This document shows, piece after piece, positions 37,606-50,027 of a DNA stretch of 64,000 nucleotides. Made by a program: the position numbers and the translations under genes. Under the pieces are notes generated by a model. It did no database searches. It had not been told where the DNA came from and worked only from the letters and a program-made list of their open reading frames with translations. Origin of the DNA: Ophiura sarsii (Eukaryota; Echinodermata; Ophiuroidea; Amphilepidida; Ophiuridae). Where the stretch lies: the NCBI GenBank assembly GCA_035610835.1, contig CM069455.1, positions 35,545,596 to 35,609,595 of the forward strand, read 5' to 3'. How positions within the stretch are numbered: the first letter of the stretch is position 1; every line of letters begins with the position of its first letter.

Positions 37606-38930
37606 TATATGAAGAGCTTTGTTGCAAAAGGGCTACCAGATCACCCTGACATGTTACTCATTTTGCATTAGTGAATTTGTATTGACAAGTCCATGGATTT
37701 AATCATTGTATGGCTGTGTTCATTACTGTTTCTATAACTTGGATTAGTGCATCCATGCACGCCAATTGAGGCACCAACAATACAAGCCACATTCCACATA
37801 ATGAATAGCCATCCCAGACAACATACATATATTGGCCCTATATTGGCCCAATATTGGCAATATTGGCATTGGCATTATCTTGTTGATCAATATTGGTTCT
37901 CCATTGGCAATATTGGCATTGGCATTTTATTGGATTGGTCACCAATATTGGGCCAATATTGGCTTTACATTGGCGCTCGTTAATTGGCATCATGTTGGCA
38001 ACCAATATTGGACCAATATTGGTGACCAATTGAGTGCCAATGCCATTGGCACTCTCTTGGTCACCAATATTGGTTTTACATTGGCGCTCGTCACTTGGCA
38101 TCATGTTGGCAATCAATATTGGTGACCAATTGAGTGCCAAAGGCATTGGCACAGTTGGTACTCTCTTGGTCACCAATATTGGACCAATATTGGTTTTACA
38201 TTGTTGGCAACCAATATTGGTCCAATAATGGGCGCAATATACCAGGGGCGGGAAATAACACCATTGATTTGATATTAAAATTATGACGTGGTCTAAAAAA
38301 GGCTGCCGCTGTTAAGAGTTATCGCTTCCCGGCCTTTTGGCTAGGATCTTGTGCCTTGTCCTGTCCCTTGAAGATTTGTTCCCTTGTCCTAGGCTTGTCC
38401 TTGGCCAAATTGGTCCTGGCCACCTGGCTTCCTACCTAACATTTCTCCAAGATCGCCCAATATTGGCCAATATTGACCCTCATTGGCGAGTGCCAATATT
38501 GGTCCAAGCTTGGGCCAATGGCCAAATAATATTATGCCAATATTGTAAGCCAATATTGTAAGCCAATATTGGGCCAATGAAAAATCAATATTGGGCCAAT
38601 ATTGTTATGTTATATTGGCTCAGTATTGGCCCAATATTGGCACTCATTGGCGAGTTCCAATATTGGCCCAGTATTGGCCCAATATTGGCACTCATTGGCA
38701 AATGCCAATATTGGCCCAATATTGGCACTCATTGGCGAGTGCCAATATTGGGCCAAGCTTGGGCCAATGGCCAAATAATATTATGCCAATATTGTAAGCC
38801 AATATTGGGCCAATGAAAAATCAATATTGGGCCAATATTGTTATGTTATCTGGGATCCATTTAATAATGCAAAATGAGTAAAAAGGCAGAAGTGGATGTA
38901 GGCCTTTTGCAAAACAGCTCTTCATATATA
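37606..38930. mobile_element. inverted-repeat element with AATATTGG satellite core
   Basis: The flanks 37606-37672 and 38862-38930 are inverted copies (tactcattttgcatta; gaagagct...tgcaaaa). The interior, 37830-38240 and 38450-38845, is a dense, irregular array of CCAATATTGG/ATTGGC words. Its frames repeating IGPILV or NIGNIG are not proteins. Confidence 0.75.
38321..38353 (+). pseudogene. U2 snRNA 5'-end fragment
   Basis: 33 bases beginning atcgcttcccggccttttgg and continuing ctaggatct match the first bases of U2 snRNA (AUCGCUUCUCGGCCUUUUGG, CUAAGAUC) with about four changes. After that, similarity fades by about 38390. No Sm site, no branch-recognition segment and no promoter are visible, so it is a relic. 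Confidence 0.75.
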
Positions 38931-39119
38931 AAACTCTTCCTGAGACCATAAGGAGCAACAATTGTAATGGTTGTATTTCCACCCGATGCTTAGTTAGGTC
39001 AAAGGTCAAATTGTGCCTAAAATACTTTGTACAGGGGTCAACTTCTCAAAATGCTCCGATTTTAATGAACATGGTCTCAAATTGTTCAGATGGATGCCAA
39101 GAGCCATAAAAAGAATAGT

Positions 39120-39460
39120 TCGCCCCCAGGGGGGCCAGTCAAACATAATGGTGTACACATGCGTGACCAATTTTTTTCCAGACACCCCCTAAACAAGTTT
39201 TACCCTGCAAGCAAAATTACCCCCTAAACAAGTTTTTAGCGACTTTCCTTGCAAATTTTGACCCCTAAACAAGTTCTTGCCAGAATATGACCCCTAAACA
39301 AGTTTTGTCTATTTAACGGGGAACAAAATAAGTTACCCTAAACACGTTCGACCCTTAACGCGCGTGAAGCGTCCAACACTGAAAAAACACCCCTTTTTAC
39401 GCGTTTTTTTGGTCACGCATGTGTACAACATTATGTTTGACTGGCCCCCCGGGAGTTCGC
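39120..39460. mobile_element. inverted-repeat element GGGGGGCCAGTCAAACATAA
   Basis: Inverted arms of about 50 bp (also gtgtacacatgcgtgacc). The middle carries five or six copies of CCCCTAAACAAGTTTT. Confidence 0.88.
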
Positions 39461-39610
39461 CATATCTACAAGTTAAGCATCTATTGGTTTCATTAGGTCA
39501 AAGTTCAGCACACATTAGTGGTATAGCTTCCTCATCTTTGACCTAATGAAACTTATCACACCCTCTATAATCAACAGCACAAGTTAGTTTCCTGGCAACA
39601 GCCGAGCAAT

Positions 39611-40106
39611 ATACACAGTTGAACAAAAATATGTTCCCCTTTAGATTATGCCTCATATTTTTAAAATGAGTTACTCCATCGAAAAGCTTTTTGGCACACA
39701 TAATGTACATGTTCACAGCAACACTAGAGCGGGCTATAACTACATGTACGTAGGTGTTGTAATGCTTGAATGAGCACACATTGAATGGAGGAATTCCTCA
39801 ATTCAAAAGTTGCTAAATGATGTATTAAAGGTGGATGGTTGAGCAGCTTGAACCAGGGTCTTTGCTTGAACACCGCACAGGTATTGCTTGATTGAGCACA
39901 CACGATATTGAACTTTTAGCAACTTTTAAACCTCCATTCAATGTGTGCTCATTCAAGCATTACAACACCTGCATAGTTATAGACCCGTTCTAGTGTTGCT
40001 GTGAACACGTACATTATGTGTGCCAAAAATAATTTTGATGGAGTAACTCATTTTATGAATATCTGGCATCATCTAAAGGGGAACTTATTTTTGTTGAACT
40101 GTGTAG
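39611..40106. mobile_element. foldback element ACACAGTTGAACAAAAATAT
   Basis: Arms of about 210 bp (39611-39820 and 39905-40106) are imperfect inverted copies, for example caatgtgtgctcattcaagc and its complement. Confidence 0.87.
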
Positions 40107-40136
40107 ATGATGAGTAGCTAAACAGTCAACAGTTAA

Positions 40137-40385
40137 CGTATCAAGGGTTGACAACCAGAAAGATGTAACTCACTTTTTGGTCACTTTTAGATATTGGTAC
40201 CAAAAAACCATTGTCGCCCAAAGATTCTAAACAGACTTACCCAATACTCTAAAAAAAGGAGCTCCATTTGAGCTAAAACCACAGTTCAATATTACACACA
40301 CCTCATGGAAAACAATTATGATAACACTTATTTTTCTCATTTTTGAGTTCAAGTCTTTCCCCTTGTCAACCCTTGATATACGTCA
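40137..40385. mobile_element. small inverted-repeat element ACGTATCAAGGGTTGACAA
   Basis: About 250 bp with ends ACGTATCAAGGGTTGACAA and TTGTCAACCCTTGATATACG. Confidence 0.75.
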
Positions 40386-40460
40386 GTGTCCATCATTCTG
40401 ATAATGTGGCCTTGCCAACACTTATGATTAGTGCAATGGCCAAAAGGGGGAGGGGCGGTG

Positions 40461-41069
40461 CGGCCGTAATTTGGCAAAACAGCGTAACTCGAAAATGACG
40501 TTTTTGAGATATGAGCGCTTTAAAGTTTGAGTGTTTGTATTTTCTCTATTATTTACAGAGGAAATTGACTTAAAAATGGAAACGTGCATTATGTTTAATT
40601 TTTTTAATTTTTAAAAACTTAAGTAAAGTAAACTATTTTTACTAAAGATACAGCTGATTTTGTCCAGATACGCGGGTTTGCCAATCCGACATCTAATTAT
40701 ACGCAGAGTTAATCTTGCAAAACAGCGTAACTCAAGTTACGTGTAATTCTTTGGTTACTATTTTTTCACCAAACCCGCGTATCTCGTAGCAAAGTAGTTG
40801 TTTGGAAAAGACGCGTAACTTGGAGATACGCTGTTTTGCCAAGAAAATACTAAATTTTGAAACGCGTAACTCGAGTTACGCTGTTTTACCATATTAAAAT
40901 GCTAAGAGTTGCAAAATAAGGCTGAGATACGTTACGCTATCTTTAAAACGGTGCGTCAAGGTCTTTTGAGACTCTCACAGATGAAAAGAGCGCCCTCGAT
41001 TTCCCCAGAAATGCATGTTACTCAAAAAGTTAATATTTCGAGTTACGCTGTTTTGCTAAATTACGGCCG
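40461..41069. mobile_element. inverted-repeat element CGGCCGTAATTTGGCAAAAC
   Basis: 609 bp. The ends continue to agcgtaactcga. The motif CAAAACAGCGTAACTC or its complement recurs inside at about 40716, 40825 and 40868. Confidence 0.88.
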
Positions 41070-41149
41070 AGTTAGGGTTATGGTCATCTTGGAGTGGCCT
41101 CATTCTGCAAATCAGTGTTTGTTTGTCAACAATTCATAGTAAGTTTAGA

Positions 41150-41745
41150 TCACATCTGAGTAAGAGGCTCCATGCCAGGGATTCTCATACCATCGTAAGC
41201 CTGGTTCACATTTAGTTTACAGGATCTATGCCAAGGATTCTCGATAATATCATTATACCATGTCACATAGTAGGACTGGTTCACATCTGATTAAGAGGCT
41301 CCATTCCAGGGATTCTCATACCAAAGTACGCCTGGATTACATTGGGTTCAAAGAATCTCATACCTCATCTGGTAGGCCTGTTCACTATGGATAAGAGTCT
41401 TCATGCCAAGGATTCCCATACCATGTTACATAGTAGGACTGGTACACATCTGATTAAGAGGCTCCATGCAAGGCATTCTCATACCATACTACGCCTGGAT
41501 TACATTGGGTTCAAAGAATCTAGGCCAAGGATTATCATACCATGTCACATGGTAGGCCTGGTTCACATAGGATTAAGAGTCTTCATGCCAAGGATTCTCA
41601 TACCATAGTCGGCCTGGATTGTATTCATATTTCTGGTTCACAGAATCTATGCCGATAATTCTCATGCCATGTCACATAGTAGGACTGGTTCACATCTGAT
41701 TAAGAGGCTCCATGCCAGGGATTCTCATACCAGAGTAAGCCTGGT
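41150..41745 (-). repeat. minisatellite made from the RARS2 last-exon sequence
   Basis: About ten units of roughly 50-70 bp with the core ccaaggattctcataccatg and gactggttcacatctgatta on the + strand. The same sequence forms the 3' half of the terminal RARS2 exon (tatgccaaggattttcatgc followed by catgtccc), so the array reads as repeated, mutated copies of the codons for [11 protein letters not shown] and the stop. Units alternate between two slightly different types. The array would be in the 3' UTR or just beyond it. Confidence 0.85.
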
Positions 41746-41832
41746 TCACATTTGGTTCAAAGGATCTATGCCAAGGATTTTCATGCCATGTCCCAAAGTT
41801 AGGCGGGCTGAGTTGAACAGCATTAACCTGGC
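41746..41832 (-). CDS. RARS2: RARS2 terminal exon
   Basis: 87 nt, acceptor tattttacag. It encodes [20 protein letters not shown] then GIDPLNQM and TGA. It aligns with the C-terminus [20 protein letters not shown]...M of human RARS2. Phase 0 matches exon 10, and the exon is exactly 29 codons with the stop. The last 60 bp of the exon are also the last unit of the tandem array 41150-41745. Confidence 0.9.
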   Translation of the reverse strand, partial: ARLMLFNSARLTLGHGMKILGIDPLNQM

Positions 41833-44800
41833 CTGTAAAATAAAAGAAAGAAATCCAAAAGGGTTTATAACCTTAAAAGTTATGTTTTGTAAATAACATG
41901 CATATCTAATTACAAGCCACAATTCATGTTTGTGTCACATTTTTATGGTGATATCATTTAGTCTATGATGGAGTGTACTCTAGACCAGCCTCTGACTTGG
42001 CGGTGTGGACTCGATTCCAACACTGCATTAGTGATGATCAGAGTTGTAACCAAATCACTAAACTTCAAGTCACAAGTCAAGTCAAATCGAGTTACTGCCT
42101 GAAACTATTTTCTTCACACACTGGTAATTGATAATTAAGTTGTGTTCAGGTCACCTCTTATAAGTATTTTTAAATACTTTAAAACATTTTCCATGTGGCA
42201 GGTGTCTGTCTGCAGACGACTTTCCAAAATTTCACCAAACAAAATGTTTCAAAATGTCAAAATTATTTAATTTCATTACCATATTTGGAATCACCAGGAG
42301 AAAAATGCATTGAAATAAGTACAAACATACCTAGTATTGGTTCAGTAATCCTTGAAATAGACTTGGGACAGGTTTCTGGAAAATCTGTTTTGTATAATAG
42401 TAAACCTAATATCCGCGTGGAAAGTGTTACGCATAATAATATTAGTTTTGACTCAACTTCATTAACCCTAACTCCCACGGCTATGTTTTTGCGTGTATCG
42501 GGGGAGGGGGGAAAAGTACAATATTTTTAACCTAAAAAACACCAAGCACCTCATCCAAAAAGTGCCAACAAAAAGTGAGAAAAAAAAGGATTTCTTTTTT
42601 TGATGACACTTTTTAGTCAAAATTTCAAAAAAATATTTGATTAGGTAAAAAAAAATGTTGTTCCTTCATTAGTGTCTTTACATCATCATCAAGCGATTTG
42701 GGCATTTTTTACTCAGAATTATTTTGGTTAGCTTTGTTAAAATTGGGTCAAAAAAAATCAAAAATGATTGATGCCAAATTTGGATTATCTGATCCATTTT
42801 TTTCCCAAAAAAGTATACTTTTATATACATTTGAGTCAAAGTTCAATAATTACAGCACTCACAAAATTCAACAAAAAACTTCCGTAAGTCCCCTAAGTCA
42901 CTTATCCAAAAGACAAGTCTTTTGGATAAGTGACTTGAGTCAAGTTAAGTTGTTTGAATACTTTTTGAAACCAAGTCACAAGTCAAGGCATTGCTCTTAT
43001 AGTGTCATCATGCCAAGTCATCAAAAATAGTGACTTAAGGGGAGGGGGGTGGACCCTCAGCATAGCCTCCGTAAAACTGGTGTAACTCCTTCTGTCGTTG
43101 TAGTTTTATCATAATCCTAATAAATTTCTCTAGGAGTGTTTTTTTTTTAAATATCTGATTTATTTTTTGAATTATTGAACAAAAAGTGCCAATTTTATTT
43201 TTTTAAATCATGAAAATCACATATTTGGCACTGGTTGGTCAATAGTTCAAAAAATAAATCAGATATTAAAAAAAAAAAGCTCCTAGAGAATTTTATTAGG
43301 ATTATAATAAAACTAGAACGACAAAATTTGACAAAATATATTTTGAGTTATCTTTGCAAAACATAAAATTGGTCAAAAAATATGTTTTTTTATAATTGTC
43401 TCCAAAATGGACAATTTCATGATTATGGTTGGATTCATTGAACCCTTTTCTGCAAAAAAATGTATACTTTTATATAGATTAAATGAATAATGAAGAAGTT
43501 ACGGCAGTTTTACGGAGGCTGTACCTGAGAGTCCACACCCCCCTTAAGTCATCAGAGTCAGTCAAGTCATTGACTCGAGTCATCACAATTCACAACACAT
43601 ATCCTCACCCTGCTACAATAACTGCCTAACTCACTTTTTAGCCAAATTAAGCTTTTGCCCAAGTCACATATATCCATGACCATGTGCATCTGCTGGTATG
43701 ACCGGTGACACTTAGAGGTTCAAAATCTCTAAACCCTGTATTTTCCTCCAAAAATGGTTAAGTTTACCTTATATTTGAAACATGTTTTTTTAAAAATTAA
43801 ATTATTTATCTTTCCCCAGAGTAAGCCAGTGCACATAAACGGTGAAAAAACCCAAGTGCTTCTGGCTGATTCGAACCCGCAACCTTCGCATAACTAGCAC
43901 GACACTTTAACCAATTGAGCTAGGGAAGCATCTGATAGAGGAGTGTAAGATTTTATTCTATAGGTATTAGGTTCGATGGTTGTCCTTGTTGTCAATATCT
44001 CCAGAAAATGGTTATGTTTACCTTATTTAAGAAACAAAATGAGTTAGGCGGTTATGGTGACAGAGCGACGATATGATACTCTTCATTTCTACATTGTCTT
44101 CTTGGCAATGTCTTGCTAGACGTCCCGTAACTGATGTGCGCATGGTCATAACAATTAAAATGTGTTGTAGTAGTACACGTTTTATTCAGTGCGGGGCGTC
44201 TAGCAAGATATAGCCGAGGGGGCAATGTCTTGCTAGACGTCCCGTAACTGATGTGCGCATGGTCATAACAATTAAAATGTGTTGTAGTAGTACACGTTTT
44301 ATTCAGTGCGGGGCGTCTAGCAAGATATAGCCGAGGGGGCAATGTCTTGCAAGACATCCCGTAACTGATGTGCACATGCTCATAACAACTCAATGTGTTG
44401 TTGTAGTACACATTTATTCCGTACGGGACATCTAGCAAGATATAGCCGAGGGGGCAATGTCTTGCTAGACGTCCCGTAACTGATATGCACATGCTCATAA
44501 CAACTCAAATGTTGTGTAGTAGTACACGTTTATTCCGTACGGGACATCTAGCAAGATATAGCCGAGGGGGCAATGTCTTGCTAGACGTCCCGTAACTGAT
44601 ATGCGCATGCTCATAACAACTCAATGTGTTGTAGTAGTACACGTTTATTCCGTACGGGACATCTAGCAAGATATAGCCGAGGGGGCAATGTCTTGCTAGA
44701 CGTCCCGTAACTGATATGCACATGCTCATAACAGCTCAAATGTGTTGCAGTAGTACACGTTTTATTCCGTACGAGACGTCTAGCAAGATATAGCCTAGGC

Positions 44801-47800
44801 CTAGGGGACAATGTCTTGCTAGACGCCCCGTAACTGATATGCGCATGCTCATAACAACTCAATGTGTTGTAGTAGTACACATTTATTCCGTACGGGACGT
44901 CTATCAAGATATAGCTGAAAGTGCAATGTCTTGCTAGACGTCCCGTAACTGATGTGCACATGCTCATAACAACTCAAGTGTGTATAGTAGTACACGTTTA
45001 TTCCGTACGGGACGTCTAGCAAGATATATCAGCCTTCTTACCTGTGCTATGTCAATTGGACTATCCTTTACCCGGAGAACTTTTAAAGCAACTGATATTA
45101 AATGCCTGCATAAGGAAAACAGAATAAACCATACTCGATCAATGTGTACCCTATATAGTTGCATCAGATCCAAATTGGCGAGAATTATGAGGGTTTTTAT
45201 CTCTTTATACCGCGCACATTATTACACATGAACATTGCAAACACTCGGAATGAAAACTCAACAAATTTCCCGGAATACAGATTGATGTGGGTGAGACTGC
45301 TGTTGTTTTTTTAGCTCTGGTACCGAGCTGTGAGCGTAGCGAGATGCGACCGAACACTATAGAGCCTGGTTTTTGCTACCAAGGTTTAGAGGGGCATGTT
45401 TTGGGCTGTAGAGGAGGCACGTGTCTAGTGCTATTGGTTTATAAACTTCCTATGTCTATTGCCTGGATTATTACTAGAAGAAATCATGTGAAGCTGCTGT
45501 TTCCCAACCCCATGCAGGATTGGATGAGTGGGGAGGCCGCAGTTAGAAGATTGATGCACATGCTGCCCTGAACCCCCACCCCCTCTTTTGGTCATCCAGT
45601 CTGCTCTACAGTATTACCACATGGAAACCTATTGCTTTTTACCTACCTCTTCCTCCAAAAAATGCAATGTTTTTATACACAAATTGTGCCTAGTAACAAA
45701 CAAAGTTTTCCACAACAATTTTGTAACAACATGCACTATATTATATCTCATATATTTGGCATACGTACACATCACACATACGATTTACAGTGCGCCTTGT
45801 TGCCCCATGCAAGCTTTTTGCACGCCCACGTTAATTTGTATTAATTCGGTGCTGTAATAAGCAGGTTCGCCAATTTGGAACTGACTGAACTATAGTACTC
45901 CAAAGCTTACACATCATCATTGCCCAAGCCATTTCAAGAACCTTTTTGGTTTCATAAAAACCTGTTGAGACCAGTCACAGGCCACCCTACATATGAACTG
46001 AATACAAATGATACAGTTGTGCCCAAATACGCATCTTATCACAATCCAATCTTGCTGTAGAGCAAATTACTCAAATACATTTTACATGAAAAATCATTTT
46101 GGAATGATATATAATTATGATACTATGCATAAGGCAATAAAAAGGAAGGTCTGTCTCACATACATTTAGGAAAATAGCTTTACAAAATGCCATTTTATTA
46201 TTTTTAAATAGCTATAATGCTATTAAAATACGGATTTTTTTCAATTTATTTTCATTATTGTGTTTTTGGCCCATGTTTTGCCTTTTTTTTTCAATTTGTT
46301 TTCCAATATTTTTCAGATAACTAAAAAAAAAGAAGAAACAAAAAGCCAACAATTGGGCTCATCGCGTAGGGTTATGCAGCAAAAGTAACTCCACATACTT
46401 ACGTGTGCGTGGTATGTGAGACAGATCTTTTTTCTTCTTCTTGGCCTAAGTTCCATCATTTATTCTCTAAATGATTGATGCGATACTCATTATAAGATCT
46501 ACCAATCACCTAGACTGGGTACCCGCGTCCCACTATATGGCCGCCATCTTTAAAAATGGCGGACCAAATATAGGGACTGGGAAAATAGTACGTCCAAAAA
46601 GTGTGCGGTTTGTTGTGGAATTCCACGACAAATACCAGTACCGAGCATGCGCATTTGTACACAGCAACAACAGAAATCCCACCTGATTGGTCCAATTCAA
46701 AGGCAGTGCATCGAACGATCGTCACGCTGCGCCACAGGGAGGCAAATCGTGCGCCCTATCGCGTCACGCGATGTACAACTCCGCGTGAAACTACCGGCGC
46801 TCTGTGGCGTGATGGTGCGTGAATAAGCTCATTTTTTTCACGAATTTATCAGCGCATACTTTTAGAACTGTATTTTTTCCAGTCTTTACATTTGAGCACC
46901 CTCGCAAGAGCCGTGTGGAAAATTGGGAAGACAGGATGACCGAGTCTACCAATCACCCATCATCAATATGACAAAATATCTCTCACCCTAATTTGAATAA
47001 ATATGATGCTATAACACCTGGTTGTATATCCTCTTGTGCTTGGAGTACAATACTATCAAACATTGCAAGATGTTCTAGTAACGCTAATGCCTTGGAGTCT
47101 TGTAGGTTGCTAAGATCTATCGTAGTTGGTAATGGTACTCCTGCTCGGTGTTCCAAACTAAATAAAAAATACAGTGAACAATTTAACATATTATTATGCT
47201 TTAAACCCTTAGCTTAGGCCCGTATTCTCGTACGTATTTAAACACTGTTTTACGCCAAACAAGCATTTAATTTTGACTATAACCCTAACACTACAATATA
47301 CCCCAAAATACCACGACTGGGCACGTTGGTACCACCCGGCGTGGAAGTTTTTGGATGAAAAAATGGACCCAATACATACAGTCTGGGCTATACACTGCCC
47401 AGAACTGTGCTTGACAGCCGTGGTGAAGTGTGGAATCCCTCGCCTCTGGTGCGAGAGGTCCCTGGATCAAATCCCGGGGGGGATCGGGGGGATATTTTGG
47501 TCGATTTTCCGCGTTGAAGAAAATATTCTGAAAAAAGTGGGGGGTAGAGTTAGGGTTAAACATATCGTTTAACTAAACGCAATTCTTGAAAATTTGTTTA
47601 ACTTAAACATGCGTCTAACTCACTGAAAAGTGTCTAACTAAATATGGGAATGGGGGTAGTTTAACACAAGTTAAACTAAACTCATACACAAACCGTATAC
47701 CTTGAATGTTTACTCAACCATGCCCAGTGCAAGCTGACGTGCAGATCATGTAGTCTTACAAATACACATGCATTTGAGGAATTTGGTCGATATATATTGT

Positions 47801-49996
47801 AACCCATTTGGGCCACAATAAATTGAATACCCGTCGTATACAGTGAACGCACAACCACTCTGGGGACGAGATTTGAGGAGTTTAAAATCCGGGTTTGTTA
47901 AACACATCGTTTAAAAGATAAACTCACGTTTAATTTAGACACAAGTTTAGTTAGTCATGGTTTTAAGCTAAACCCGCGTTTAGTACGAGAATACAGCCCA
48001 AAATGTCAGAGGTCTTTTAAGACAATATATAATTAGACCAGGCTGAAAATGATGTAGGTACCACTAAAGATGTATACATTCTTGTACAAGGCTCAAGATA
48101 AGTGGGCGCTGGGCGATTTTTACCCCTCGGTCCTTCTGCCATAGCGCCCGGTAATGATGAAAAATTAACAACCGAGCGCTGATATTTTGTCCAAACCTGC
48201 GCCCGTTGACAATCGGGAAGCTTGCCCAAGACATCGAATTACGAGTTGACAATGCTGTCACACTGGATTTATAAAAAGTTAGCTCCCTCTAGACTCAAAG
48301 TAGCACCCGCTTCTCAATAAATCCCTCCCGGTAAAAACACTGTTATCTTGAGCCTTGTTCTTGTATGACTTTTCTAAAACCGTTTTTATGAGGAATACAA
48401 ATTTGTTTGGGGGCAATATCCCAATAACCTTTCTTCTGAGGCAACACAAATAAATGACCCATAAATGACCCATTTATTCGAATTTGCATTCTTTTTTAAA
48501 TTTTAAATTGTTTTAAAATTGTTTTTGAAAATTACAGAATTTGTTTTTTTTGTGGCATGAGAGGTATTTTAAGGGAATCTGAAACTGAGAAAATATTGTA
48601 AATCACCTGTATGTGACAAGTAAAAGTAACTCACATTATTTGGCTTTACTAATATAAATGCTATTGAGCCAGAAAAATGTGTTAAAGTAAAAATGTCTTA
48701 ACCCTAACCCCCCTGAGTGCTAAAAAATGCTAATCCAAAGTCCCTCTCCAAACGCATGCGCCGTCGGTTTTCGATGACGTAGTCAACCGAGCCTATATAA
48801 TGAGTGCAGTATACTGCACGAATGTGTAGCTGAGGACCGTGGCTTAGTGGTTTGGAAGGTGGGGCTTGAGAACGGAGGGTCCTTGGATCGAATCCCGGCA
48901 GGTTCCTGGAGATTTAGTTGGTGTTTTTTTCTCGAAAATTGTGATCCCGGTCAAAAATCCTAAACCGGGGTTAGGGTTAAGATGTTTCACATAAAGCATG
49001 TTAAGGGACCCATATATCAGATGGGATGTTATACCTGCCCCCAAAACAACATAATGTTATAGGGTCTTGTAAAATACACATGTGTACCCCCTTGTTCAGC
49101 AAAATCCCTCTCTCCCTCAGTCTAGCAGGATTCTCCTCCTATAGTCCTGTAAGATTTACCCGGGGGTACTCATCAACTTCAATTTTAAAGATGGCCTATC
49201 AATTTCAAAGATAGGCCATCAAAATAAGGCTATCGAAATAAGGACACAGAAACCGACCCTCAACAGAGACGCCAGATATGACGTACCCGCCATCTACGAT
49301 GACCTGCTGTCATGTGATTGCCCAAAAGGTGGTCATGTGACAAGTGGAGGGAAGTAAACACTTACTCTTAATGAAGGGATCACGATGATCCCGAAAGCAA
49401 TGGAGCTCAAATCCCATGGTTCGAAAAAGGTATCTAAACACTTTAACTAATTAATTCTGATGTAACATTTTGCTTTGGGTACTGATTTAAGCCACATTTG
49501 AGGCTATGGTACTTAAGATTTACACACATTTGTGAGCTTGGAGAACTGCCACATGCTGCAACTCTTTCCATGCGGCAGGCGTCTGCAGACGACATTCCAA
49601 AATGTCACAAAATGTTTCAAAAATGTCAAATTTCATTAACATATGTGATGCGATCTGTGAAAACCCGCCACATGTCGGGATTTTTCATATTGGAGATATT
49701 TATATCATAAGAAAGCTGAATCTGTGCTGATTACAGAACTGTTTTGATCATTTTTCTACGATCACTACAAACAAAGTTATCAGTGAATGATGGTTGTGAT
49801 GTCATAAAAAGCTACAAAACAAGAAATCATGAAAACAGGCCATAAAAGATACATAGTTCAATATAGAATAACATTATAAGGCTAATTAGAAAAGTGACTG
49901 AAGTAAGTTTTTGAAGGTGAAATTTCATAAAAGGGGATGATATAAAGTATTAGAAATTAATTTTCTAAACAAAATATGAAAAAATAAAAATAAAAG

Positions 49997-50027
<31 letters not shown>

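Noticed and set aside
37747..38816. Frames with repeated IGPILV/NIGNIG words
   Set aside because: Artefacts of the AATATTGG satellite.
37830..38845. Possible CRISPR array
   Set aside because: The sequence is eukaryotic, repeats are 8-10 bp words without fixed repeat/spacer lengths.
43858..43929. Functional tRNA-Thr (AGT) gene
   Set aside because: T stem unpaired and acceptor stem incomplete.
44052..45173. Several overlapping minus-strand frames with [13 protein letters not shown] repeats
   Set aside because: Products of the 116-bp tandem array. Only the short segment 45042-45105 in the last one is coding (RARS2 exon 10).
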